A stretch of 64,000 bases of DNA, from positions 1 to 64,000 of the forward strand of contig JACKQL020000015.1 in assembly GCA_018296165.2 (NCBI GenBank). The letters are read 5' to 3'. The notes under the pieces were generated by a model that saw only the letters and a program-made list of their open reading frames with translations, searched no databases and was not told where the DNA came from. The position numbers were made by a program, and so were the translations under genes. This document shows, piece by piece, positions 1 through 11,604 of the stretch (within the stretch, counting starts at the first letter, position 1; each line of letters begins with the position of its first letter). This DNA comes from Termitomyces sp. T153 (taxonomy: Eukaryota; Basidiomycota; Agaricomycetes; Agaricales; Lyophyllaceae).

Positions 1-13
1 GAGAGGCACAAAA

Positions 14-453
14 TGTAAGAGCGACCTCTGGAGGCTGTGGCTCAATCACACAGCTGGCAAAGGGAAATCCAAAGTCTATTCAGTACTGTACAGTGTCTAC
101 TGAGATAACTACTCACCTGGCAAAGGGAAATCCAAAGAGAACAAGTCTGGGGATTCCCTAGGCCAGGTGTGACACTTCAGAGGCTTCAGAAGCATGAGAA
201 ACAACTGTACAGTATGACAGAGAAAAAAGACACAAGTGATGTGTCAGCAATTAGTCAGCAGTTACATAAGCCAGTGGCAGTGTCAAAGGGCCACACTTGT
301 CTGAATTATTGACAGAGAACCGGTGCAGCCTGAAGGCTGAAACTAGGACCAATAAATAGGGAAAAGGAAGGAGAATAAAGGAAAACTATAATGGAGCAAA
401 TCTGACAAGAACTGGAGGAGGAGAAGGGGAAACAAGTGAGACATCCCCTGACA
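14..453 (-). repeat. Gypsy-1 3' LTR
   Basis: 440 bp, TG...CA ends. It is the downstream LTR because the element is read on the minus strand. It matches 5940-6379 apart from about 13 substitutions. Confidence 0.92.
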
Positions 454-479
454 TCACCCCCCCTCTAGGATGCAGCGCC

Positions 480-2128
480 TCAATGCACTGGGTAGAAGAA
501 GTCACAAATTGCCTGGTCAGCTGGTAAAATAGAGTAGATGCCTTGAATTGCTTTGGGGGCATTGGGATGCCTATGGTAGAAGTCCCAGACCAAGCCTGGT
601 GCATGAACATTAGCCTGTGGTTCCCAAGAGATGTCCTCAATGCCATATCCCTTCCATTTCACCTTGAACTGCAATTTCCCTCGGAATACCCTGCTGTCCA
701 AGATTTCCTCCACCTCATATTCTTCCTCATCATTGACCAGGACTGGTGGTGGGGGTGGCTTAGGGTGATGGCCTAGGATTGGATCCCCTGGAGCTGGAAA
801 CAACTTGACCACATTGAAGACTGGATGCAGTTGGCACAGGCCTGCTGGGAGTTTAAGTCGGTATGCCAAAGGCCCTACCTTCTTCTCCACCATGAAGGGG
901 CCCAGATGACGATGTGACAGCTTTGGAGATGGCCTTGTTGTCTTAATGTCTGAGCTGTCCAAGTACACACAGTCCCCGGGCTTGTAAACTGGAGCAGGCA
1001 TCCATCTGCAATCATAGTACCATGCCATGTCTTCCTTGGCCTTCACCAATGCAGCTTTTGCCTCCTCCTGTGCCCTTCTCATCTGGTTCACAAACTCATT
1101 GACAGAATTGTTCTCTGAGGGGTGTGCCCGAGGTTCAAATTCCATGCAAGGGTGCCTGCCAGTGTCCAGGAAGAATGGAGTCATCTGTGTAGAAGAGTGA
1201 ACATGGTTGTTGTATTGGAATTCTGCATCTGGCAGCAGCTCATCCCAGTCATCCTGCCTCTCATTACAAAACAGGTGGAGATACTGTTCCAGTTCTTGTT
1301 AACACGTTCTATCTGCCCATCCAACTGAGGGTGATAGGCCGTGGTGGTATGGAGCTTTATACCTAGCAGGCGATACAGTTCTCGAGTGAATTCTGCCACA
1401 AACTGGGGGCCCCGGTCTGAGACATATCCATCTGACAGACCATAGAGTTTCCAGACATTCTTACGGTACAGGCTGGCCACTCCCAAGGCAGAGCATGTGG
1501 TGTGAGTAGGTATGAAGTGAGCCCATTTGCCATAGAGGTCCACCACCACCATCACGGCATCATACCCATGAGCATCTGGGAGCTCCACAATGAAATCCAC
1601 TGATTCAACACTCCAGCAAGCAGCTGGAATAGAAAGTGGGTAGAGCTGGCCCATGGGTGCTTGGCAGCAAGGTTTTGTGTCGAGACAGAGGTCGCAGGTG
1701 CTAGTGTAGGTGCCTACATATCAGGAGATCTGTGGCCACTAATAGTTCTGAGATACCAGCTCTAGCGTCTTCCACCTTCCATGATGTCCAGCTACTTGAG
1801 AGTCATGATGTTGTTCTACAATGCTCCGACAAAGTTCTGGAATGTTAGGCACATAAATGCATCCTCTGAAGGTCAGCAGCCCATCCTGAAGACCCCACTC
1901 ATCTGCATGCACTGACTTGACTCCGCTTGCCCGTCGAGCTTGTAGGGCCTGTGCAGCCTGGGCAACTGCGTCCTCCTGTGCACCCTCCTGGTTCCCTCGT
2001 CGGATGTCCCTAAGGATGTTTGCCTCATCTCCCTGAGCCACAATCCCTTCTAGTGCATGGATGGCAAAGACCTCTGGCTTGAGGAGGACAATATTGTCGT
2101 TATCTCCCACTCCAGTGCCATGGTCCAC
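480..2128 (-). pseudogene. Gypsy-1 integrase with C-terminal chromodomain, broken
   Basis: 1739-2128 ends with the H-H-D-S/V-A-G-H part of the HHCC zinc domain. 1181-1654 is the catalytic core: the D-F-I-V-E-L-P segment gives the first Asp, S-D-R-G-P-Q-F the second, and the H-P-Q-L-D-G-Q-I-E-R segment the final acidic position. 480-1184 continues to the GPF/GPY module (H-L-G-P-F-M-V-E-K) and a chromodomain (Y-E-V-E-E-I-L-D-S, then V-K-W-K-G-Y and W-E-P). The chromodomain marks the element as a chromovirus, a group that targets heterochromatin by binding methylated histone H3. The reading frame is interrupted more than once. Confidence 0.9.
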
Positions 2129-2227
2129 TCACCTGGACAGTGCATCTGGTTTACCCATGCTCTGTCCTGGTTTGTGGTGCAGTGAGAAGTTGATGTTGGC
2201 CAGATACAGAGACCACCAAGCTTGATG

Positions 2228-3592
2228 TCAATTGAGTTTCTTAGCAGAACAGAAGTACTCCAGGTTCTTATAGTCTGTCCAGACTTCAAACTTATGTTGT
2301 GCACCCTCAAGGAAATGCCTCCATTTTTCAAAGGACCAAATAATTGCCAGCATCTCCTTGTCATGGATCTCATAGTTCCGTTCCACTGCATTAAGGCTCT
2401 TGGAGTAGAAGGCTACTGAGTGCCATTTGCCATCCTCTTTTGACTGCTGGGAAAGGACTGCCCCTGTAGCAAAGTCTGAGCTATCTGCTTCCACATGGAA
2501 TGGAGAGTCATTGTTGGGGAACAGGAGGACTGGCTTTGAGGTCACAGAATGCTTGAGGGCATCGAAGGCAGCTTGCTGTGGGGGCTCCCACCACCATGCA
2601 GTATCCTTAACTGTGAGATTGAAGAGGGGTCATGCATGGTGGGAGAAATCTTGTATGAACCTCCTATAGAAATTGACAAACCCAAGAAAGGCCTGAACTT
2701 CCTTTTTGTTCCTTGGCTCAGGCCACTCTGTTACTCCGGCCACTTTAATGGGGTCCATCTCAGCAGTTCCATGTGAAATGATCAAACCCAGGTACTCCAC
2801 TTTTGTCTGTTCAAACTCTCACTTCTCAGGCTTTAAATAGAACTGGTGTTAGCGGAGGCGTTCCAAGACCATGCGTGTGACCTGGCGGTGCTCCTCCTGA
2901 GTTCTTGTGTAGATGAGGATATTGTCAAGATACATGCAGACGACACCTTCCACAATCAGATCACAGAAAATGTCATTCATCATAGTCTGAAAGGTGGCTG
3001 GGCTATTGGTGAGACCAAAGAACATTACTAGAGGTTTAAAAAGTCCATGATTAGTTTGGAATGCTGCCTTCCACTCATCCCCTTCTTTGATGTGTACATT
3101 GTTGTAGCCCCAGCAGACATCCAACTTAGTGAAATAGCATGCACCTCAAAGGTTGTTGACAAGTTCTGAGATGAGTGGCAAAGGGTAGCAGTTCTTCACT
3201 GTCATCGCATTCAAGACCTGATAATCCTGAGCCAGACAAAGAGATCCATCCTTCTTCTTAATAAAGAAGACTGAGGAGGCCATTGGAGACTTGGAGAGTC
3301 GTATTTGTCCTAAGCTAAGATTTTCTTGCAGGAAAGTGTCCAGCTTGTTCTGTTCATGGGGTGCAAGTAGATAGACCTTGCAACTGGAGGGCTCTGCATC
3401 TGGTATCAGCTCAATTGCATGATCCCACTGCTTATGCTCTGGAAGTGAATCAAAGGAGGCCTTGGAGAATACATCCTCAAAGTCATGGAGGTGATTGGGA
3501 ACAGTGCTATGGAAAGGCTTGGGCTGTGAATTTGCCACAAATGCCTCAGCCAAACACTGAGAAGTTGTCTGACTGGCCCGAATCTCTGCCAT
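2228..3592 (-). pseudogene. Gypsy-1 reverse transcriptase and RNase H, broken
   Basis: Three minus-strand pieces make up the polymerase. 3146-3592 carries the first RT motifs, including F-F-I-K-K-K-D-G-S-L and the Y-P-L-P-L motif. 2849-3124 carries the palm, with F-G-L-T-N-S-P-A-T-F-Q and the catalytic box, which reads Y-L-D-N rather than Y-L-D-D (codons 2931-2942). 2228-2545 carries RNase H, with V-E-A-D-S-S-D-F-A-T-G and the K-E-M-L-A-I-I helix. Stops or frame changes separate the pieces. The second active-site aspartate is lost by a GAC-GAT to GAC-AAT change, a CpG-to-CpA step, so the polymerase is predicted dead. Confidence 0.88.
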
Positions 3593-3625
3593 GGCAGGAG
3601 GGAGGCTAAGTATTGTGGCATAGAT

Positions 3626-4504
3626 TCAATCACCCACCTCTATATTCTCATCCGGGGACTCTGCCTCTGGAGTATGGGTCCATTCTCCTCCTCTTTCCTC
3701 TTCCTCTGGAGATTCACACCCAACACCTTGGACATCCTCATAAAGGGCCTCTCTATAAGGAAATGCTGGAGGGGGGGGACTCAGGAGGTCAAGATCAGCA
3801 TAAGGGAGATGCCCAGCACGACAGGCATGCACAGCAGCACGTTTATGCACTTTGGCTCTCCGCTCTATATGAGCTTCTTCTGCACAGGTAATGCAGCGAT
3901 GTGGGCAATGACTCATCTTCACCTCACCCTTAGTCCAGTCAATTTCTGGATTGTGTTCATGTAGCCAGGTGAACCCCAGGATCATGTCTTGCTTTCCCAA
4001 ACTAGTGATGGCAAAAGCAGCTCGCTCTGAATGGTCTTGGTAGTGGAGGACCAGGTCCACCACAGAGCAAATAGAGCCAGCTTCATTGAGTGTGCCATCA
4101 ACATTGTATACTAGGATAGGACGAGAGAGGTGGTGAGTGGTCAGGCAGTGTCATTGCATGTAGTCAGTGTCAAGGAAGAGGCCTGTTGCACTGCTGTCAA
4201 GAAGGGCAACCACACTTTGGATCTGCTGAGTGTCTGTTGTCTCAATCTCCACCTGTAGCTTCAGGGAGTTGGTAGAAGGGGTAGAAGCAACAACATAATG
4301 GTGGCGGCATTCCCATGCAGGGATGCGAGGGCATGTGCTGGGGGGTGTGTTTCTGGCTGAGACTTTAGCTGGAGGGAGAGTTTGTATGTCTGAGGAGGGG
4401 CTTATCATTTCAGGCATAGTATCAACAATGGCAACAGATATATTTGATTCTATGGACAAGGGAGCAAAATGATTAGCACTGGGCAACGGGGGCATACTGG
4501 TCAT
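3626..4504 (-). pseudogene. Gypsy-1 aspartic protease region, broken
   Basis: Between gag and RT on the minus strand. The retropepsin core is visible near 4160-4215 as A-L-L-D-S-S-A-T-G followed by a hydrophobic strand. The usual active-site triad is D-S/T-G, so the glycine is replaced by serine here. Downstream, 3626-4063 holds the strand with D-M-I-L-G-F-T-W-L, the conserved I-L-G of retroviral-type proteases. A stop near 4145 splits the two parts. The enzyme would process the Gag-Pol polyprotein; the altered triad and the stop argue that it no longer works. Confidence 0.75.
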
Positions 4505-4599
4505 CTGTTGCCCTTTTAAAAATCCTTAGACTCTGTAGGAACCTCCTCCAATCCATTGGCCACTTCCTCAGAATGGACAGCTATAGGTGTGTCTGGAGG

Positions 4600-5823
4600 G
4601 GAAGTTCCTGTGGCATCCTAGGCTGCAAGAAGTTGGATGAGCAACTCTTCTTGCTCTGATGCTGACAAGTAGCGAACTTCTAGCCCTTGAGGACAGTAAT
4701 GGGCAAAATGACCTGCCTTTCCACAGTGTTGACACAGCAAGGGGGTGGTGGACCGCTGTCAGGAAGCATCAACATCCATTGGGACTCCTTGGAGTAGGGA
4801 GCACAGAAGAGCAGCATGAGGTATGAAGGAAGGAGCTGCACCTGGTTATGAGGATGCAGGTGCCAGTGCAGAAGAGAGAGCTTGGGTGGTGAACCCTCCA
4901 CAAGAAAAAGGGAAGGTTGGGAGTTGCATCCGCTGCAGCTCATGTTGCAGTTCCATGAGCTGCCACTGCTTGCATGCCACCTTGTACCAGGTATCAACCT
5001 GCTCATCATCTGGGTGCCCTTCTGCCATGCTGTCTATATGATCCCTGAGAGAGGGGTGGAGTCCGTCATGGAAGGTTAGGCAGAGTTGTAGACCATCCGG
5101 ATATCCAGCCTGTTCAACTAAGGCACAAAAGGAGTTAATGTACTCATCAAGTGACTGCTTTCCTTGACTATACTGAGTTTGGTCTCGAAGGAAAAGCGCT
5201 GCAGTTTTGGCTGGGTCAAGGAGGAAGAACTCTGCTCAAAACTCCTTCTCAAACTCTGTCCAGCTAGAGAAACTCTCCACTCCTCCTGGGCATCAGAAGA
5301 TATGCAGTGCATAAGTTGAGGCTCTACCAGCCTTTATGTAGGAGAGGACTCAGGCAATTTTCAAGGCATCTGAGGTAAAGGCTTCACCACTCAGCTGGAT
5401 ATAGGTAATGCAGGACTGGAGTAAACATTCTTCAGCCTTACAATCTCCATTGTATACATTGGAGAGTGCAGAACAAGGGAGTTTGGAATGACAAGCTGAA
5501 AGGCCTAAGCTAGATGCAGACGCAAACTGTTCTGCAGCAGCTGGAGCCAACAAGCCTGAGCTAGGTGCAGACACAAACCATTCTGCATCTGCTGGGGGCA
5601 TCAAAGAAGTGGTAGGAGCAAGGAGGAGACATTCCAGAAGGGCTTGTAGAGAAAGGGACACTGCTTCAGTAGTTTGACGGAGTTCAGTGAGTTCAGCTGT
5701 GTGGGAAGTAAGGAAGGCTTGGGTAAGTTGAACCTGTGTTTCCAGGGACAGTAAACGACTCCAGGCATCATCCTGGGGGCTTGAAGCATCAGGAGGAGGT
5801 GCTGGAGGGGTTGGCTGGGTCAT
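4600..5823 (-). pseudogene. Gypsy-1 gag (capsid/nucleocapsid), broken
   Basis: This is the first gene of the element on the minus strand. An N-terminal segment with a run of heptad-like leucines (5350-5823) leads to capsid-like pieces at 5118-5312 and 4846-5028. A zinc knuckle of the form CX2CX4HX4C with all ligands present lies at about 4680-4735 (C-Q-H-C-G-K-A-G-H-F-A-H-Y-C). Several stops and frame changes separate the pieces. In this family Gag packages element RNA into cytoplasmic particles. Assignment rests on position next to the primer-binding site and on the knuckle; the capsid itself is weakly conserved. Confidence 0.75.
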
Positions 5824-5939
5824 AGGAAGAGCACAGTGGCACTAAGACACTGGTGGGGGAGAGACCTTTTGAGGAACCAAGTAGAAGCTCAAGTAACCAA
5901 AAAGGGGGCTCCCAGACTGAATCTGGAGACTTGTTCTGC

Positions 5940-6379
5940 TGTAAGGGCAACCTCTGGAGGCTGTGGCTCAATCACACAGCTGGCAAAGGGAAATCCAAAG
6001 TCTATTCAGTACTGTACAGTGTTTACTGAGATAACTACTCACCTGGCAAAGGGAAATTCAAAGAGAACAAGTCTGGGGATTCCCTAGGCCAGGTGTGATG
6101 CTTCAGAGGCTTCCGAAGCATGAGAAACAACTGTACAGTATGACAGAGAAAAAAGACACAAGTGATGTGTCAGCAATTGATCAGCAGTCACATAAGCCAG
6201 TGGCAGTGTCAAAGGGGCACACTTGTCTGAATTATTGACAGAGAACCGGTGCAGCCTGAAGGCTGAAACTAGGACCAATAAATAGGGAAAAGGAAGGAGA
6301 ATAAAGGAAAACTATAATGGAGCAAATCTAACAAGAACTGGAGGAGGAGAAGGGGAAACAAGTGAGACATCCCCTGATA
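5940..6379 (-). repeat. Gypsy-1 5' LTR
   Basis: 440 bp copy of 14-453. The outer end reads TA instead of CA on the plus strand, a C-to-T change. The 11-mer at 6064-6074 is complementary to the primer-binding site at 5927-5937, which places the transcript start close to 6074-6080 on the minus strand by analogy with Tf1. Confidence 0.92.
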
Positions 6380-8660
6380 CAAAAGGGAGAGGAGGAGGAG
6401 GAAGAATATATTCTGATGACAAAAGTTACAAAGCTATTGAGGTCTCAGAGACTTCAACTTTGGTAACAAGTGGTGGTGCCTGCTTGAGATGATAAAACAT
6501 CAAAGGTTAAAAAGCCCATGCTTCAAGCATTTGCTCAAGAGAAGCAGGATATGATCAAGAAAATGGATATGTTGAAAGAGGTTTGGAACACAGTCTTGAG
6601 CAATGTGAATTGTGAGTACAAAGATCTGTGAATATTAGCCACAGCTCATGACTTACATAACTTTGGTAGAGAACACCTGCTATAAGATCTACAGGTTGGC
6701 AGGATGGTTGACCACAAATAATACTGGAAGTCCAATCTATAGTGTAAGTATATGCATATATTTACTTCAGATATGCTGATATGATGTTTAAGTTAATATC
6801 AGTTATGATCAAATAGTCAAGCCAGGTACAAATTTCCTATATTGTGAGCACAAGCAGGCTCTCAATGAGCTTTTTGTGTCTTGGTCATACTAGATAATTG
6901 TAAATTTTCAAGGTTTGTTTGCTCAGATATGTTATTAATTTAAATTGAGCTTTGGCCAAAGTGCCTAAAGCAGACTCAGACACACTCCCATCTCTAGAAG
7001 AACAAACAACTACTACTTTAGATTTGATTCTTCAAGAGTTGACTTGCTCTTATTGAATGATGGCCTTATGAATGACTGTGAATCATTATCACAACAATCA
7101 TTGCTACCTGTACCATCACAACAATGGAATGTGTCTTTAAATAGCAACAACACTAAGACAACTGAGAGTGATGAGGTCCTTGTGTATGGTAAAGAGGATT
7201 TCAACATTGATCCTTATCTACTTGCACTGTTATGTCCTCCATTTGTTTCTTTTATTCCAACCACTTCTCACAAGTATGCTCAGATATAGAAGCTATCTGG
7301 CTACTAGTACCAACTTTTCCACATTTCAACTTATCCATAGCCTCAGTTCAAGCTATGATTGCAATGATATAGGAAAGAGAGAGTAATATATCACTGTAGC
7401 ACTGAGTTTAAGTGAATAACTTGAAGTGCTTGAATGTTCAGGGCTTGATCAAGAAATCACATCAAGTTGCATAATAAGAGATTTATTATATCTGATTTGA
7501 TTGATTAAGTTAAAACTAAGTTTCAATGCAATCAATGAGAAAGAGTCTAATTGCATGATCATGTGAGTGTTACACTAGGAAAGAACTTGAGTGGAAGTCA
7601 ACCTTAGGGACTATCCATGACAATACTTTTGGCATAGGACATGTGGTGGGACTACAGTGATGTGAAAGTAGGTTTGATGCTGTCAATGATTAGATCAACT
7701 GATCAAACTTTCTATTCACAGTTGTTTGGAGGCTTTTAGCTACACTCAAGCTCATGTAGAACTTCAATAGAAAGTTGTTTTAATATTTTAATGATTTTAT
7801 TCTAAGCTTGAGATGGTCTCATGCTAAAGAACAGGCTCAACAGTATAATTACTATTCCTAAAGCAACTAATGCACTTGTAAGCCTAAGAATTCTGCTCCC
7901 TAGGGAATTCCAAGCTGTGGTACATAGTCTGCCTGCCCTTTTCCTTCAAAATCCTCCTCCTTTTATAGCTCATTGTTGGCATATGGACCAATGTGCTATC
8001 CACATGTTTTTTGTAGCTGGTCAGTTATGTTATATGCTGGTCTCCTGGAGCTATCCTTGGCACTTGTCCCAGCTTAGGATTTTGGCTTTCTCCATCTGTT
8101 AATTCTTCTTAGTCATTTTGGTGGGACTTAATAGTATCTTTGTGAATTTAAATATTTGTTGTTTCTAGAATGTGAATTAGTGGAACGTGGTCAAGGAAAT
8201 TGTGCAGAGGCTTGCTGGCTTTGATGGCTGATCTCAGATTATGATTTGATATTGCCATCTTGGCTTATGCATAGCCACAGGCTCAGCTTTTGTTAGCACA
8301 TGATTTTTTTCAATCACTTGATTCTGACATATCTGCTTTGGTTTACTTCATCTTTTAGTGTCTTGTGGGTGGCAGTACTTAGTTTTTCAAGGTAGGTCTT
8401 TTCTTGTCTACAGTTTTTGATGTTTCTGGCTTATGATTTTCAGCCTCTTTGGTATATAGAATAGAATTTCTTTTGATTTCAGCACTTTCACTGGTCCTCA
8501 GTTCTGAGGCCAGTGTATCAACAGCTTCTTTGCTAGCTGGGAACTTTGTTCATCAGTACATATTTCTTCAATACCAGAACCCCTATTTGATCTATGATAT
8601 CTAATGCCAGCTGTACAGTCCTAACATTCCATGCCCCATAGGCAGAAACATCTCTCTGGA
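6380..8660. other. AT-rich, CpG-poor stretch without a recognisable gene
   Basis: After the TSD copy at 6380-6384 this stretch has almost no CpG and only short open frames, up to about 93 codons (7821-8102). No domain or motif could be recognised on either strand. It is probably older transposon debris. Confidence 0.5.
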
Positions 8661-8666
8661 TAGAGC

Positions 8667-10320
8667 TTGGGAATGCAGTCTTCAAACTGGAATTCCACTT
8701 TTGGACAGAGTGGAGTAGGTGTAGAAGTTACCTCTATTGATCCAGATAGGAGGGAGATCAGAATCACCAGAGTCTCCAAGGATTATAGAGCTGCAAAATG
8801 GTATAAACACTCCACAGTCACCAATATTGTCTTTATAATAAGTAAATTGAAATTACTCAGTGATGTCCAATAGAACACAACATCTAGTTACCTCAGAATC
8901 ATTTAAACCAAGCTTACAGAAGATAGCATTCCATGTCTTCAACAGCAGTAGTATGACAAGTTCCAGAATATCATCAATGGTCACAAGAAGGATAGCTCCA
9001 TGCATCCACAAGAAGGATATTGCTTCTTGCAGATGGCACTGGATGCTCATCAACACAATGATAACACTGTCAAAGACATCATGCCCTTGCCTGATCAGGA
9101 GGTAATCCAGAGGATGTAGCATGTGCACTTGTAAGGTCAATTTTTAACCTTACAGATGGTATAGAAAGGTTAGAATATGTATGTTGGGTATACTTAAGAC
9201 TGTGGTTATGACCATTATTGGGACATATTGTGGTAACATCATGCAGATTGGCAACTGTAATGTGCCAGCAATGTTTCAACAACTGATGATGTCCATATTT
9301 TGGGATGTCATTGGGAAGTGGATGCATGTATACTTAAACAGTATATTTGTCTTTTCCAATTCCATTGAAGAACATAAAGAACACCTCAGAGTAGTCTTTG
9401 AAAAACTACAACAAACTAAGCTCTACCTCAAGTAGAAGAAGTGTGAGCTGTATGTCAAGCATGTAGAGTGCCTCAGCCATGTTATTGACTTGCAAGATAT
9501 AGACCCTGACATGGATAAGTTGAATTGTGTCCAGGAGCAGTGTACTTTTAGAACCTACAATGATATCCAGCAATTTGTTAGCTTGTTGAACTACATCAGG
9601 AACTTCCTTTCCAATATTTTTGCATCCATAGAACAAGTTGCAATTCACTGGCACCCCATTTACTGATAGTGTTTTGACATGATCAAATGGATCTGTAGTG
9701 AAACACCCATCATTAAGCCTATTGATCCTCAACATGAGGATTGTGTATGACCAATATGTGACGCCTCTAAGACAGGCATTAGTGTGATGTATGGACAAGG
9801 ACTGAGCTAGTGGAAATGTTGGCCAGCTAGGTTTATATTCAAAAAGTTTACAAATGCACAGAAAAACTATAGTATGCATGAACTTGAAGCATTGGCCATC
9901 CTAGAAACCTTCTTTAAATGGGAGGATAAGCTCCTCAGATACACGATCCATATTGTCATGGATCATAAGACCCTTGAGTTTTTCAAAATTCAACAAAACT
10001 TGTCTCCTTGTTGATGATGATAAATAGACTATGTGTTGAGGTTCAACACTGCCTAGGTTAAGGGAGAGCTCAACCAGGTGGCAGACTGTTTATTCCATTA
10101 CTTTGAGAGTGACTCTCCCAAGAATGTGCACAACATCTACAATTACATATATGCAGATGTGCAAATTGACTAGAGAAGGATGATTTGCTCTCTATGTGCC
10201 TATAAGAAATGCAGGTGCAGCTAGATCAGATCTATGCACCCTGCAATGTGCTTGTATGTTGAAACTGGTGGTTGCAGGATTGTCACAAATTTTGTGATGG
10301 AAAATTGCAAATTCTTGCCA
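8667..10320 (+). pseudogene. Relic of a second Gypsy lineage (RT/RNase H), plus strand
   Basis: Read on the plus strand, opposite to the other Gypsy copies here. 9181-9435 resembles the RT palm: V-P-A-M-F-Q-Q-L-M then V-Y-L-N-S-I-F-V-F-S, where the family has V-Y-L-D-D-I. It continues past a stop through a Q-F-V-S-L-L-N-Y-I-R-N-F stretch typical of the RT-RNase H connection. Around 9850-10000 there is N-Y-S-M-H-E-L-E-A-L-A-I-L, the RNase H helix. Around 10080-10110 there is A-D-C-L-F-H-Y, matching the usual A-D-x-L-S-R. Stops and frameshifts are frequent and no LTRs were found, so this is an old fragment. The 5' limit is approximate. Confidence 0.7.
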
Positions 10321-10420
10321 GCAGTGATGGCAGCAAGATTGGATCACACTAACTGCCAAAGTCCACAGATGACTCTGGGGAAGCTGGAGAGATAATGTTG
10401 GGAGTGGTCATACTACAGCT

Positions 10421-11079
10421 GACCCTGTCACTTTAATGCATCATTTTGTGTAATCACAGTAGAAATGTAATGCATAATCCTCTGTAACCTAGATTAAGTA
10501 TTGCACAGAAGTAATGCATGACACTAATGCATCACTGATGCATTAGGAATGAATGAAAAATACATTACACAGGAATTGAACCAAGATTATTGTGTATAGA
10601 TATTTACAACAAACAACACCAATAACCATTAGACTAAACAGTCATAGCAGAAAAGTTGAGATGGAGTGTATTATCTAAGGGGAGCAAGCTCTCCTTTCAT
10701 AGATATCCCTGTCCAAAGCCTTAACCAACCTAACACTAACACTAACAAAAGAATAACCTAACAAAAAATCCAGCTGAACCATAATTGGCTCACAGTGGAA
10801 GCCATAGATAGCTTGCTTAACACTACATATGTACATAATGTTAATGTAGTTTAACTGTGACTGGGTATGTTGGTTATGTTGTTTCTTATAGTATGTGTGT
10901 ATTCTCTCTGGAGGTTGTTAGTACAATTCTATGGTAAGATATTTTTCTCTGTTCTTAATGCATCAGTGATGCATTAGTGTCATGCATTACTTCTGTACAG
11001 TACTTAATTTCAGTTACAGAGGATCATGCATGATGTTTTCACTGTAATTATACAGAATGATGCATTAAAGTGACAGGAT
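10421..11079. mobile_element. Non-autonomous element with ~125-bp inverted terminal repeats
   Basis: 10421-10545 and 10956-11079 are inverted copies of each other, with roughly 85-90% identity by eye. Outer ends read GACCCTGTCACTTTAATG and, inverted, GATCCTGTCACTTTAATG. The inner ends contain a further small palindrome (ATGCATCA.TGATGCAT). The 410-bp core has no coding capacity but holds a tRNA-like Pol III promoter pair on the minus strand. No clear TSD was found, so the superfamily is open. Confidence 0.8.
10572..10636 (-). promoter_or_regulatory. tRNA-like Pol III A box and B box
   Basis: On the minus strand an A-box match (TAGTCTAATGG, 10626-10636) precedes a perfect B-box match (GGTTCAATTCC, 10572-10582) at the spacing seen in tRNA genes. 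The sequence between and around them does not fold into a full cloverleaf by eye. A decayed tRNA or a SINE-type head is more likely than a working tRNA gene. Confidence 0.55.
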
Positions 11080-11255
11080 CAGGTGCATACTAGGGATGGC
11101 AAATCAACTCCAGCTAGTAGACTGTTGATGAGACCACATTCTTGCTAAGCACTGATTTCTATCTTTTCCTATGCTTTTAGTAACTTCTAAATTTCCTGTT
11201 TCCATGCAATGCAACAGTCACATGACTTCATCACATGTGGTCTAGACTTTCAGAC

Positions 11256-11594
11256 TGTAAGGGCAACCTCTGGGAGCAGCAGCTCAATCACGCAGCTAGC
11301 AGAGGGGAATATGAAGTATATTAGCAAGGTAGTCAACAATACAAATAGTAACTAATCACTTAGCAGAGGGAAATCCAAAGAGAACAAGTCTAAGGATCTC
11401 TGCTGCTTAGTGCAACACATCAGCCAGCAGTGGAGGCATGAGAACAACTGTACAGAAGGCTGGAGCTAGCTCTAACCCTAGTAAAGTGCTAGATGTGGAA
11501 CCATGGAAAGTTCTGAGGGTCTCTGGAGATCTCTAGGGGTGTGGAATAAGCTACAGAGATTGCTGTAGAGGTTGGAAATAAGAGTCCCCTGACA
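11256..11594 (-). repeat. Gypsy-3 3' LTR
   Basis: About 339 bp, TG...CA ends, followed on the plus strand by a C-rich run that is the polypurine tract of the minus strand. It pairs with 24756-25114. Confidence 0.85.
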
Positions 11595-11604
11595 TCACCC
11601 CCCC

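Larger units (their letters stand above)
14..6379 (-). mobile_element. Complete but decayed Ty3/Gypsy chromovirus (Gypsy-1)
   Basis: Two 440-bp LTRs (14-453 and 5940-6379) differ at about 13 sites by my count. They enclose gag, protease, RT/RNase H, integrase and a C-terminal chromodomain, all read on the minus strand. The 5-bp direct repeat CAAAA flanks the element at 9-13 and 6380-6384, so this is an intact insertion. The polypurine tract is the C-rich run at 454-467 (purines on the minus strand), beside the 3' LTR at 14-453. Next to the 5' LTR, 5927-5937 is the exact inverse complement of 6064-6074 inside the LTR, the arrangement of self-primed Tf1/sushi elements. Many stops and frame breaks make it non-autonomous now. 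About 3% LTR divergence suggests it is fairly young. Confidence 0.93.

Noticed and set aside
10572..10636. Functional tRNA gene
   Set aside because: A and B boxes are present but acceptor, D and anticodon stems do not pair.
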